From: an uncultured Alphaproteobacteria bacterium
GTDB taxonomy: Bacteria; Pseudomonadota; Alphaproteobacteria; Rhodobacterales; Rhodobacteraceae
NCBI GenBank assembly: GCA_902574225.1
Contig: CACGMO010000008.1
Location: forward strand, 20,001 to 70,383
Length of the DNA: 50,383 bases
Reading direction: 5' to 3'
Within the stretch, counting starts at the first letter, position 1; every line of letters starts with the position of its first letter. Positions 32,441 through 41,240 of this stretch are shown piece by piece. The notes beneath the pieces are model-generated. The model ran no database searches. It was not told the origin of the DNA and was given only the letters and a program-made list of their open reading frames with translations. The translations under genes were made by a program, and so were the position numbers.

Positions 32441-33565
32441 CTAAATCTTAATCCACTTTCCACTAAGTGCTGATCTATCTACAGCGTCCATTACTTTTTC
32501 TATTTCATATCCTGATTCAAAATTGGGCCAAGTCTCAGTATCGTGCTCTATTGCGAACAGGAGCATCTGTAGTTCACACATCTTGACATCCATAAATCCT
32601 AAACTGTGACCTCCATTAGGCAGAAAGGATTTATAAAAAGGATGATCAGGACCCGTTAAAATTGTTCTGAAGCCATCGGTGCTTTTCTTTTTTTGTCGTG
32701 TAAATAGTTTGATCTCGTTTAGTCTTTCCTGATCAAATATTATGGTGCCCTCGGTTCCATGTACCTCCCATGTAAGTCCACATTTTTTACCCCAAGTAAC
32801 GCGACTGGCACCGATATGCCCATGTACCCCATTTTGGAAATGAATAAGAGCAGAGATCATGTCATCGTTATCAACGGTCTTAGTTTGTTTTCTATTAGTT
32901 GGATCCTTTCTTTTTAGGTGTACAATATTTATATCCCCTACTACTTTAGATATTGTCGATCCAACTAAAAAGTGCGCCACGCTTATAACGTGACTCAATA
33001 TATCTCCATTTGCACCAGTACCAGACGCTTTTCTCGACATACGCCACGACCATGGTCTTTTTTTATCGGCCTCATTATCAACATCATAACGACAGAAAAA
33101 ACCGGCAACGTCGCCAATGACACCAGTTTCTATTAACTCTCGTGCATGTAATACTGCTGGATTTTTTGTATAGTTGTAACCAATAATTGTTTTGCCTTTG
33201 CTCTTCTTAGATGCTGCAAGCATTTTCTTGCTATCGGGGAGATTACTAGACATAGGTTTTTCACACCACACACTTTTTCCCAACTTTAAAGCTGCAATCG
33301 CAATCTCGGCATGCGTGTCGTTCGGTGTGCAAACAGAAACTAGTTTTACTTCTGGATCGTTAACGACGTCTTGCCAGCTACTTGTATAACGTGAAAAGCC
33401 AAGGTCTGTTGCTCTTTGGCTGGCTCTCTTGGGGCTCAAGTCACAAACTATCTCTAGTCTTGGCCTCAATCCTGTTCCAAAAACTGAAGCAGATCCACTG
33501 TAGGCAACTGAATGGGCTTTCCCCATAAACCCCGTACCGATAACTCCTACACCAATACCTTTCAT
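32441..33565 (-). CDS. Second Gfo/Idh/MocA family dehydrogenase in the inositol locus
   Basis: This 374-residue protein has VGVIGTGFMGKAHSVAYSG at the N-terminus, VSVCTPNDTHAEIA, WCEKPMSSNL, and NGDILSHVISVAHFLVG. It lies 6 bases after convergent iolG and is divergent from the ABC transporter, where both share a promoter region. It may act on another inositol isomer or on an inosose (as IolX/IolW or scyllo-inositol dehydrogenases do), but the substrate cannot be read. Length exceeds iolG by about 40 residues. Confidence 0.8.
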   Translation of the reverse strand: MKGIGVGVIGTGFMGKAHSVAYSGSASVFGTGLRPRLEIVCDLSPKRASQRATDLGFSRYTSSWQDVVNDPEVKLVSVCTPNDTHAEIAIAALKLGKSVWCEKPMSSNLPDSKKMLAASKKSKGKTIIGYNYTKNPAVLHARELIETGVIGDVAGFFCRYDVDNEADKKRPWSWRMSRKASGTGANGDILSHVISVAHFLVGSTISKVVGDINIVHLKRKDPTNRKQTKTVDNDDMISALIHFQNGVHGHIGASRVTWGKKCGLTWEVHGTEGTIIFDQERLNEIKLFTRQKKKSTDGFRTILTGPDHPFYKSFLPNGGHSLGFMDVKMCELQMLLFAIEHDTETWPNFESGYEIEKVMDAVDRSALSGKWIKI

Positions 33566-33674
33566 ATGACTCTCCTAAGCAAATGACTAATGATTATTTT
33601 TTTTTGCGCTCCAAAAACATTTGTTTCCAATCTTGTGTCAAAATTTTATTACATTTCTTTTATAAGCACCACTT

Positions 33675-33703
33675 TTGATATTGATTTTGCGTTAATTTAA
33701 TAT
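33675..33703 (+). promoter_or_regulatory. Sigma-70-like promoter for the inositol ABC transporter operon
   Basis: TTGATA (33675-33680) and TAATAT (33698-33703) are separated by exactly 17 bases, close to the sigma-70 consensus TTGACA-17-TATAAT. The start would fall near 33710, about 60 bases before the binding-protein ATG at 33773, which has GGAGG upstream. It lies in the divergent gap with the second dehydrogenase. No palindromic operator was recognised around it. Confidence 0.5.
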
Positions 33704-33772
33704 TTAACTGTTCAAGGGACTGGATTCTCCAAGATTCTTGTCTTTTTAAATATAAATGGAGGAAAATTATTC

Positions 33773-34699
33773 ATGAAAAAATTATTAGTTACATTGATAG
33801 CGCTAGTTCTATCAACTGGTGTTTCTTTTGGTGCAGATCATAAAGCAAACATAATCGTGGTAACTCACGGATCTGACACAGACGCCTTTTGGGGAGTTGT
33901 TAGAAATGGAGTTGAGGCTGCAAAGGCAGACACCGGTGCAGATGTTCAATACAGAAACCCACCAACTGGAGACTTAAACGAAATGGCATCTTTGATTGAA
34001 GCTGCTATTGCTCAGAAGCCAGATGGTATTGTCGTGTCAATACCTGCACCAGATATTTTAGGTGGACCAATTAAGGCAGCTGTTGCAGCAGGAATTCCAG
34101 TTATATCAATGAATTCTGGAGCCGGCGTTTCAAAAAGCTTAGGTGCTGTAATGCACGTTGGACAACCTGAATATGAAGCTGGTCTAGGTGGCGGCGAAAA
34201 AAGCAAAGGGTTGGGTGGAAAGAACTCAGTTTGCTTTAACCACGAGCCAATGAATACAGCTCTTAAAGATAGATGCCAAGGTTTTGCTGACGGTATGGGT
34301 GAGAAGCTAAATATGGTTGAGGTTTCATCAGATTTCGATGATATCAAAAACACCGTTATCGCACATATGTCTTCCAATCCAGATACAGGAGCTATAATGG
34401 CCGTTGGTCCTACTGGTTGTGATCCAACTATAGCTGCTCTTAAGGAAATGGGTAAAGCTGGAAAAGTCGTTTTAGGTTGTTTTGACCTCGGACCAGCAAT
34501 TGTGGATGGAATAATTGACGGTACAGTTAACTACGCCATCGACCAGCAGCAATTTTTGCAAGGCTATGTACCAGTGGTAGTACTACATCTAAATCATAGA
34601 AATGGTACTCTTCCAGGTAATTCAATTAACTCAGGTCCAGGTTTTGTGACAAAGGGAAATGTTGAATTAGTGAAGAAACTAGCAGGAAAAGAAAGATAA
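33773..34699 (+). CDS. Periplasmic sugar-binding protein of ABC transporter, probably inositol
   Basis: This 308-residue protein has a signal peptide (KKLLVTLIALVLSTGVSFGA, cleavage near residue 21). The mature part is a type I periplasmic-binding fold: NIIVVTHGSDTDAFWGVVRNGVEAAKAD, IEAAIAQKPDGIVVSIPAPD, AAGIPVISMNSGAG and GCFDLGPAIVDGIIDGTVNYAIDQQ. It binds a sugar or cyclitol and delivers it to the permease. Inositol is inferred from the surrounding iol genes. It is followed by a hairpin terminator that should reduce readthrough into the permease gene. Confidence 0.87.
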   Translation: MKKLLVTLIALVLSTGVSFGADHKANIIVVTHGSDTDAFWGVVRNGVEAAKADTGADVQYRNPPTGDLNEMASLIEAAIAQKPDGIVVSIPAPDILGGPIKAAVAAGIPVISMNSGAGVSKSLGAVMHVGQPEYEAGLGGGEKSKGLGGKNSVCFNHEPMNTALKDRCQGFADGMGEKLNMVEVSSDFDDIKNTVIAHMSSNPDTGAIMAVGPTGCDPTIAALKEMGKAGKVVLGCFDLGPAIVDGIIDGTVNYAIDQQQFLQGYVPVVVLHLNHRNGTLPGNSINSGPGFVTKGNVELVKKLAGKER

Positions 34700-34728
34700 G
34701 AAGTATACCTCTTTCTTATTTATAACGG

Positions 34729-34763
34729 TCTGGCAAATCATAGCGATTTGCCAGATTTATTTT
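34729..34763 (+). terminator. Hairpin with T-rich tail between binding-protein and permease genes
   Basis: TCTGGCAAATC (34729-34739) and GATTTGCCAGA (34745-34755) form a perfect 11-bp stem with loop ATAGC, followed by TTTATTTT. This is a good intrinsic terminator by eye. Because the permease gene begins 11 bases later with a strong ribosome-binding site, it probably works as a partial terminator that keeps the binding protein more abundant than the membrane parts. It may also protect the upstream mRNA 3' end. Confidence 0.7.
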
Positions 34764-34773
34764 AGGGGGACAA

Positions 34774-35832
34774 ATGGCATCTGATGAACGCATACGAGAT
34801 ATCGGATTAATCAGAAGATCTATATCTAGACCAGAGTTAGGGTCTGTTTTTGGTTTAATAATAATTGTCATTACTTTTATGACGCTTACCTCAATCAGTG
34901 GCACTTTTGGAGCAATGTGGCTAAATCCAATTGGAATCCAGGCATGGGTTGAGCTAGCAGCGTTTGTGGGCATCTTAGCTATCGGTGCCTCTCTTTTGAT
35001 GATAGCAGGAGAGTTTGATCTCAGCATGGGAGCAAATATTGCTTTAGCTGGACATAGCTTTGCCATTTTTCTTTTATTTGGAGTGCCCATTGAGTTGGCG
35101 ATCATTTTAACCTTTATAGAGCTCGCTTTTTTAGGATTTATCATTGGAGTAATTGTTGTCAGAACGGGACTTCCCAGCTTTATTGTAACTCTGGCATTTT
35201 GGTTTGCTAGTAGAGGGTTTGCAGTATTTCTTAGCCAAACGTTTTTCAATCAATCTAGATTATCTGTGAAGGCAAATCTAAAACCACCCCCGGGAGGTGG
35301 AGAGGATCCTACGCTGATTGATAATATTTTCGCATTCGACAAGGCTTTTGGGGTTCCCTTCGATGCCGAAGTTTATTACTTTATCATTCTTGTGTTCATA
35401 GTTGCTTTCATTACCAATCGAACACCATATGGAAATTGGATATATGCGTCTGGAGGTGACCCGGTGGCTGCAAGAGCTGTTGGTGTTCCAGTAGCAAGGG
35501 TGAAAATTAGCTTATTTATGATCTCGACCTCTCTTGCCTGCCTTTTAGGAATTTTAACCGTAATGACATCTGGTGCATCAGATCCCAAAGCAGGAGATTT
35601 TCGCGAGCTACATGCAATTGCAGCGGCGGTTATTGGCGGTTGTGCATTAACAGGAGGTTACGGCTCTGTCGTTGGAGCAGTTCTTGGGGCATTAATTTTT
35701 GCAATCGCAAGCCGAGGAATAAACTTTGTACCTTTTATCGACAATAACCTTTTTAGGGTGATGCTAGGAATGCTAATTTTAGGATCTGCTCTTTTAAACC
35801 AATTTTTGAGAGACAGGATAGTGAAAGGCTAA
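34774..35832 (+). CDS. Sugar ABC transporter permease, probably inositol
   Basis: This 352-residue integral membrane protein belongs to the BPD_transp_2 (RbsC/FrcC-like) permease family. It has about nine or ten hydrophobic segments and the family motifs LLMIAGEFDLSMGANIALAGH near 75-95, VRTGLPSFIVTLAFWFASRG and the C-terminal FRELHAIAAAVIGGCALTGGYGSVVGAVLGALIFA. It pairs with the binding protein and the ATPase. One gene is present, so a homodimer is expected. Confidence 0.9.
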   Translation: MASDERIRDIGLIRRSISRPELGSVFGLIIIVITFMTLTSISGTFGAMWLNPIGIQAWVELAAFVGILAIGASLLMIAGEFDLSMGANIALAGHSFAIFLLFGVPIELAIILTFIELAFLGFIIGVIVVRTGLPSFIVTLAFWFASRGFAVFLSQTFFNQSRLSVKANLKPPPGGGEDPTLIDNIFAFDKAFGVPFDAEVYYFIILVFIVAFITNRTPYGNWIYASGGDPVAARAVGVPVARVKISLFMISTSLACLLGILTVMTSGASDPKAGDFRELHAIAAAVIGGCALTGGYGSVVGAVLGALIFAIASRGINFVPFIDNNLFRVMLGMLILGSALLNQFLRDRIVKG

Positions 35833-35839
35833 AGAGACT

Positions 35840-36604
35840 ATGATCCCATCAATTGAATTTAGAGGTGTATCGAAGTTTTTTGGTAACATAATAGCGCTGA
35901 AGGATATATCATTTAAGGTTTTTAAGGGTGAGATAACGGCTTTATTGGGTGATAATGGTGCAGGTAAATCGACACTAATAAAACTGTTATCTGGGGTCCA
36001 CATGCCTAGTGAGGGCGAAATACTGCTGAGCGGTGAGCCAGTGAATTTTAAGTCACCAAGACAGGCTGTGTCTGCTGGTATCGGTACAGTGTATCAGGAC
36101 TTGGCGTTACAACCTTTGATGAGTGTGACTAGAAATTTCTTTCTAGGTAGAGAGATTACCAAAGGCTTATTTTTAAATATGCCTCTGATGAATACCATCA
36201 CAAAAAAGGAAATGGCGAAACTGGGTATTGATGTAGCGGACCCAACACAACCGATAGGAACTATGTCAGGCGGTCAAAGACAGACACTAGCGATCGCTAG
36301 AGCTATTTATTTTGGAGCCAATGTTCTTATTCTGGATGAGCCAACTTCGGCCCTTGGACAAAAACAGCAGTTAGAAGTTTTAAGAACTATAAAAAAAGTA
36401 AAAGAGTTAGGTGACATAGCCATAATATTCATAACCCATAATGATATGCATGCTAAGCTTTTGGGAGATCGTTTTGCTTTTCTGAACAGAGGAAAAGTTT
36501 TGGCCGAGGGATCAAGAGACGAAATTGATATGAATAACCTTAGACCCTTGATGGCAGGTGGTGCAGAGTTAGAGAAACTTGAAACAGAATTCTCCGGAAG
36601 ATAG
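35840..36604 (+). CDS. ABC transporter ATP-binding protein (single-domain, FrcA type), probably inositol
   Basis: This 254-residue ATPase has Walker A GDNGAGKST (about 38-46), Q-loop around VYQDLALQP, signature MSGGQRQTLAIARAI, Walker B VLILDEPTSAL and H-loop IIFITHN. Most sugar transporters of the RbsA/IatA class have two fused nucleotide domains of about 500 residues; this one has a single domain, as in the FrcA fructose transporter of rhizobia. It starts 7 bases after the permease. Confidence 0.93.
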   Translation: MIPSIEFRGVSKFFGNIIALKDISFKVFKGEITALLGDNGAGKSTLIKLLSGVHMPSEGEILLSGEPVNFKSPRQAVSAGIGTVYQDLALQPLMSVTRNFFLGREITKGLFLNMPLMNTITKKEMAKLGIDVADPTQPIGTMSGGQRQTLAIARAIYFGANVLILDEPTSALGQKQQLEVLRTIKKVKELGDIAIIFITHNDMHAKLLGDRFAFLNRGKVLAEGSRDEIDMNNLRPLMAGGAELEKLETEFSGR

Positions 36605-36655
36605 CAGTGATTTAAAAGGAGAAAACATCAGCTTTTTGAAAGGCTTAAAAGTAAA

Positions 36656-38563
36656 ATGGTTAATCAAAAAAATGATCTTGATGTAATAACAATTGGACGA
36701 TCTTCAGTAGATTTATATGGAGGGCAAGTTGGAGGACGACTGGAAGACATGACGTCGTTCCAAAAATACATTGGGGGTAGTCCTACTAACATTAGCATCG
36801 GAGCGTCAAGATTAGGTTTGAGATCTGCAGTCATTACAAGAGTAGGTGATGAGCATTTCGGGCGATTTATTACTGAGCAATTAACTAGAGAGGGTGTAAA
36901 CACAGAGGGAATTATTATTGATAAGGAACGTTTGTCCGCTCTCGCTATTTTAGGAATTCGCGATAAGGAACAATTCCCTCTATTATTTTACCGTGAGAAT
37001 TGTGCTGATATGGGCCTCACAAAGAATGAAATTGATCCAGATTTTATTAAACGCTCAAAATGTGTTGTTGTAACCGGTACCCACTTTAGCTCGAAGCAAG
37101 TATCAGAAGCTTCGTTCCAAGCAATTAACTATGCAAAAAATAATAATGTGCTTGTTGGGTTTGATATTGATTATCGTCCGAACCTCTGGTCCCTAGGCGG
37201 TCATGGTGATGGTGAGAACAGGTTCGAAGAAAGTAAGGTCGTAACAAGTCATGTTCAAAAAATCATAAGCCACTGTGATCTTATTGTAGGAACGGAAGAA
37301 GAATGGCATATAGCTGGAGGAACTCAAGACACATTAAAGGCGCTTCGAATCTGTCGTGAACTAACGCAAGCTATAATAGTCTGTAAAAGGGGCGCCATGG
37401 GATGCACCGTTTTCCCCGATGCTATAATTAACTGGGATTCAGGTATCTCTGTAAAAGTTAATAAAATTGAGATATTTAATGTCCTGGGTGCTGGTGATGG
37501 CTTTATGGCAGGTTTTTTATATGGTTGGTTAAATGATCAGTCGTTGGAATTATGCGCGAAGTATGCCAATGCATGTGGTGCTTTAGCAGTCTCTCGACAT
37601 GGATGTGCACCAGCTTATCCATCTAAAATAGAGTTAGAACACTACCTCAAAAATGGTAGCCAGCACTTTTCTTTAAGACAAGATACATTTCTTGAACAAC
37701 TGCATTGGAGTACAAATCGAAGAAAGAGTTTTGATAACCTTTTTACTTTGGCAATAGATCACAGAGTGCAATTTAAAAAGCTAGCAGAGGAAAATGAAAA
37801 ACAAAAAGAGGATATCGCTGTTTTCAAATCAATGGCATTAGAGGCCTGCTTGGAGGCGCAAAAAACTGAGCAAGAAAATGTAGGTATCCTTTTAGATGAA
37901 GAATATGCAGAAAGCTCTTTGCATGCCGCGTCTGATCATGACATATGGATTGGTAGACCAATTGAAAAGGCAGGTGTATTTCCTTTAGAATTAATTGAGG
38001 AGCCTGATATAGGATCACGACTGGCAAACTGGCCAGTTAATCATTGTGTGAAAGTCTTGGCACCCTTAAGAAATGATGATCCAAGAGACATCTATGAACA
38101 TCAAGTAAAACTTTTAAGTCAATTAGCGCAAGCGTGTAGGCTTACTAACCATGAACTATTATTGGAGATTATTACAAAAAGAAATGACAAAGCTTGCTCT
38201 CCTGAGCAGATCCTATCTCTTATGCAGAAATTGTATGAAGATAATATTTATCCCGATTGGTGGAAACTAGAGCCTATTGAAAATGTCGAGTTTTGGTCAA
38301 AAGCCAATAGTATTATACAGCAGTTTGATCCATATGCCCAAGGAATAATCGTTTTGGGCATGGATGCGCCCTCAGATAAATTGGCTTCAGTTTTTGATCT
38401 ATGTAAAAATTATAAACACGTAAAGGGGTTTGCAGTAGGACGGTCGATATTTTTTGAAACAGCCAGAAAGTGGTTTGGAAATAAAATAACTAATCAACAA
38501 GCAAAGGATGAGATGTTTAATAAATTTACTAAGCTTATCAAGTTATGGAAGAGGAAAAATTAA
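36656..38563 (+). CDS. iolC: 5-dehydro-2-deoxygluconokinase fused to DUF2090 (IolC-type bifunctional)
   Basis: The 635-residue protein joins a PfkB sugar kinase (about 1-330) and a DUF2090 domain (about 335-635). The kinase has the nucleotide-binding FDIDYRPNLW and catalytic FNVLGAGDGFMAGFLYGW, and would phosphorylate 2-deoxy-5-keto-gluconate. DUF2090 is reported to act as a 5-dehydro-2-deoxyphosphogluconate aldolase when fused to IolC; its TLAIDHRVQFKKLA and GRPIEKAGVFPLE segments are present. Such fusions are known in alphaproteobacteria. It starts 51 bases after the ABC ATPase and its stop lies 2 bases before the iolD start. Confidence 0.9.
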   Translation: MVNQKNDLDVITIGRSSVDLYGGQVGGRLEDMTSFQKYIGGSPTNISIGASRLGLRSAVITRVGDEHFGRFITEQLTREGVNTEGIIIDKERLSALAILGIRDKEQFPLLFYRENCADMGLTKNEIDPDFIKRSKCVVVTGTHFSSKQVSEASFQAINYAKNNNVLVGFDIDYRPNLWSLGGHGDGENRFEESKVVTSHVQKIISHCDLIVGTEEEWHIAGGTQDTLKALRICRELTQAIIVCKRGAMGCTVFPDAIINWDSGISVKVNKIEIFNVLGAGDGFMAGFLYGWLNDQSLELCAKYANACGALAVSRHGCAPAYPSKIELEHYLKNGSQHFSLRQDTFLEQLHWSTNRRKSFDNLFTLAIDHRVQFKKLAEENEKQKEDIAVFKSMALEACLEAQKTEQENVGILLDEEYAESSLHAASDHDIWIGRPIEKAGVFPLELIEEPDIGSRLANWPVNHCVKVLAPLRNDDPRDIYEHQVKLLSQLAQACRLTNHELLLEIITKRNDKACSPEQILSLMQKLYEDNIYPDWWKLEPIENVEFWSKANSIIQQFDPYAQGIIVLGMDAPSDKLASVFDLCKNYKHVKGFAVGRSIFFETARKWFGNKITNQQAKDEMFNKFTKLIKLWKRKN

Positions 38564-38565
38564 AA

Positions 38566-40413
38566 ATGAAAACAGTTAAATTAACTGCAGCGCAGGCTCT
38601 GGTAAAGTGGATGATTGCCCAGAAGATTGAACAATTTGATGGATCGTTTGAAATGGCTTTCAAAGGTGTGTGGGGAATATTTGGTCACGGTAACGTTGCT
38701 GGCATAGGTGAGGCTTTAGAAAAGCATAAATCCGAACTTCCGACTTATAGAGGGCATAACGAGCAAGGCATGGCCCATGCGGCATTAGCATATACAAAAG
38801 AGATGCGAAGGAGAAGGTTTATGGCCGTCACATCATCTATTGGTCCTGGAGCAACCAACCTAGTAACAGCAGCGGCATTAGCTCACGTTAATAGGCTACC
38901 AATTCTTTTACTACCAGGTGATATCTTTGCTGACAGACGCCCTGACCCAGTACTTCAACAGGTTGAAGATTTTGAAGACGGAACTGTGTCTGCCAATGAT
39001 TGCTTCAGACCGGTCAGCAGATATTTTGATCGAATAACTAGGCCCGAACAATTACTCAATGCGTTACCAAAAGCCATGTCTATTCTTACTGACCCAGCTA
39101 TGGCTGGCCCAGTTACTCTTGCGTTTTGTCAAGATGTCCAAGCCGAAGCCTATAATTATCCAGAATCTTTTTTTGAAATTGTTCACTGGAATGTCAGAAG
39201 AATTCAACCAGACCGAAGAGAGATAGAGAGGTTGGCTAACTCACTAAAAAAGTCAAAAAAACCTGTAGTAATCGCTGGTGGAGGAGTAAAATATAGCGAT
39301 GCGCAAAACGAACTAAAGAAATTTTTAGATTTAACTAAAATACCACTAGTGGCAACACAAGCTGGAAAATCAGTCTTAGTAGAAAAAGATGAGCAGAACC
39401 TTGGATCTATCGGAGTGACAGGTTCTAGTTCAGCCAATGCAATTATATCAGGTGCAGATCTCGTTATTTCCGTAGGAAGTCGCTTGCAAGATTTTACTAC
39501 AGGCTCCAACGGACTAATAAAAGCTCCAGTATATTCCATAAATGTTCAGGCACATGATCTAACTAAACACAAGTCCATACCTGTTCTGGGGGATGCTAAG
39601 GAGACACTCCAATTGCTGAGAGCGCAAAGCATAAATTATAAGGTTAGTGCAGACTATATCGCGCATTATTCTCGAGCAAAGTCGAATTGGACAAAAGACG
39701 TAGACAAAGTAACTTCTACTAGTTTAATGAACAGTCTACCTGCCGACAGTCAAGTAATCGGAGCAGTAAACCGAAGTGTGCCAGAAAACACAATCGTAAT
39801 AGGCGCGGCAGGGTCAATGCCAGGAGAACTACATAAACTCTGGAGAGTTTTAGATCAAGATACGTATCATATGGAATATGGGTATTCTTGTATGGGATAT
39901 GAGGTTTCAGCTGGTATTGGAGTAAATCTCGCTGCACCTAATAGACCAAATGTAATTTTTGCAGGCGATGGCTCTTACCTAATGATGAATTCGGAACTCG
40001 CTACCGCCGCAATGATGGGCGTTTCAATGACTCTCATCCTCACAAATAATAGAGGTTATGGATGTATTAATCGCTTACAAAAAGCTTCTGGGGGGACCGA
40101 GTTTAATAATCTGTTTTCAGACTCTAAATTCGAGAATCAGATAGAAATTGATTACGTTTCTCATGCAAAATCTATGGGAGCTGAAGCCACCCATGTGTCC
40201 GACATAACTGAATTGGAGAGAGAGGTTAAAAGCGCAATTTCAAAAAAGGGCGTCAATGTTATAGTGATAGATACAGATCCAAATATAAGTACTGAGGAAG
40301 GAGGTGCTTGGTGGGATGTGGCCATTCCAGAAACCTTCATAGATAATAGCAAATCAGATCTTTCAAAGAAGTATTTAGTGGCTAGAGCAATACAAGACAA
40401 AGGATCCAAATAG
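38566..40413 (+). CDS. iolD: 3D-(3,5/4)-trihydroxycyclohexane-1,2-dione acylhydrolase (decyclizing) IolD
   Basis: IolD is a thiamine-diphosphate enzyme that opens the cyclitol ring to 5-deoxyglucuronate. The 615-residue protein has YRGHNEQGMAHAALAY near 54-69 with the conserved Glu that activates thiamine, TSSIGPGATNLVTAAALA, and the ThDP-binding IFAGDGSYLMMNSELATAAMMGVSMTLILTNNRGYGCI near 460-500. I chose the ATG at 38566 (GAGGA upstream, family start MKTVKLTAAQALVKW); an ATG at 38545 is in frame but overlaps iolC. Confidence 0.95.
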   Translation: MKTVKLTAAQALVKWMIAQKIEQFDGSFEMAFKGVWGIFGHGNVAGIGEALEKHKSELPTYRGHNEQGMAHAALAYTKEMRRRRFMAVTSSIGPGATNLVTAAALAHVNRLPILLLPGDIFADRRPDPVLQQVEDFEDGTVSANDCFRPVSRYFDRITRPEQLLNALPKAMSILTDPAMAGPVTLAFCQDVQAEAYNYPESFFEIVHWNVRRIQPDRREIERLANSLKKSKKPVVIAGGGVKYSDAQNELKKFLDLTKIPLVATQAGKSVLVEKDEQNLGSIGVTGSSSANAIISGADLVISVGSRLQDFTTGSNGLIKAPVYSINVQAHDLTKHKSIPVLGDAKETLQLLRAQSINYKVSADYIAHYSRAKSNWTKDVDKVTSTSLMNSLPADSQVIGAVNRSVPENTIVIGAAGSMPGELHKLWRVLDQDTYHMEYGYSCMGYEVSAGIGVNLAAPNRPNVIFAGDGSYLMMNSELATAAMMGVSMTLILTNNRGYGCINRLQKASGGTEFNNLFSDSKFENQIEIDYVSHAKSMGAEATHVSDITELEREVKSAISKKGVNVIVIDTDPNISTEEGGAWWDVAIPETFIDNSKSDLSKKYLVARAIQDKGSK

Positions 40414-41213
40414 TGAGCAAGCTCCTAATTAATCCAGATTTGAAATCTATGAGATTACATAACATCACTCCTTCGAGTGCTGGCTGGAAATATGTTGGAT
40501 TAGAGGTTTATAAAGCTGTTAAAGGAAATAAGTTCTCTAGAAATGGTGACTCACGAGAGGTCTGCGTTGTGTTATTGAGTGGAGAAATAAACTTTTTTTT
40601 AAATGGAGAAGCAGTTGGGGACTTTAAAGGCAGAAGTTCAGTTTTTGATAACGAGGCACCTTTTGCGTTTTACTGTCCAGCCAATCATAGCTTCGAAATA
40701 AATACACTTACAGATTGTGAGTTTGCTTATTGCACCGCGCCCGGCTTAACTCAGGATCAGGAATTTCGCGTAATTATACCAGAGAAAATGGAAAAAGAAA
40801 AAAGGGGGGAAGGTTCCAACACTAGATATGTTTGCAACATACTTCCAGAAACTGAGCCAGCTGATAGCTTATTAGTAGTTGAGGTTATTACTCCATCAGG
40901 AAACTGGTCCTCCTATCCGCCTCACAAACACGATCAGGACAATTTACCAACAGAGTCCTATCTTGAAGAAACGTACTATCATAGAATAGATCCTTCGCAA
41001 GGATACGTAACCCAACGCGTATACACAGACGATTTGAGTATTAATGAATCCATGTCGCCCTCTGATAAAAGTGTCGTACTAGTTCCGGCTGGCTATCATC
41101 CAGTTGGTGTCCCACATGGGTATAAAAGTTATTATTTAAATGTAATGGCAGGTCCCAGGAGAGTTTGGAAGTTTAAAAATGATCCAAATCATGATTGGAT
41201 AGTGAGTAAATAA
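40413..41213 (+). CDS. iolB: 5-deoxy-glucuronate isomerase IolB
   Basis: IolB isomerises 5-deoxyglucuronate to 2-deoxy-5-keto-gluconate. The 266-residue cupin-type protein has the metal-binding SSYPPHKHDQDN near 166-177, EETYYHRIDPSQGYVTQRVYTDD and the C-terminal VVLVPAGYHPVGVPHGYKSYYLNVMAGP. The start is GTG at 40413, whose first base overlaps the last of the iolD stop. The length matches the family, and the gene is the orthodox copy of the two IolB-like genes here. Confidence 0.92.
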   Translation: MSKLLINPDLKSMRLHNITPSSAGWKYVGLEVYKAVKGNKFSRNGDSREVCVVLLSGEINFFLNGEAVGDFKGRSSVFDNEAPFAFYCPANHSFEINTLTDCEFAYCTAPGLTQDQEFRVIIPEKMEKEKRGEGSNTRYVCNILPETEPADSLLVVEVITPSGNWSSYPPHKHDQDNLPTESYLEETYYHRIDPSQGYVTQRVYTDDLSINESMSPSDKSVVLVPAGYHPVGVPHGYKSYYLNVMAGPRRVWKFKNDPNHDWIVSK

Positions 41214-41240
41214 ATTGTTTTAAAAGAAAGTGAGTTGTAT

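Noticed and set aside
33566-33772. IolR-type operator (GGAA-N6-TTCC)
   Set aside because: No full match was found in the divergent region; the nearest sequences lack one half-site.
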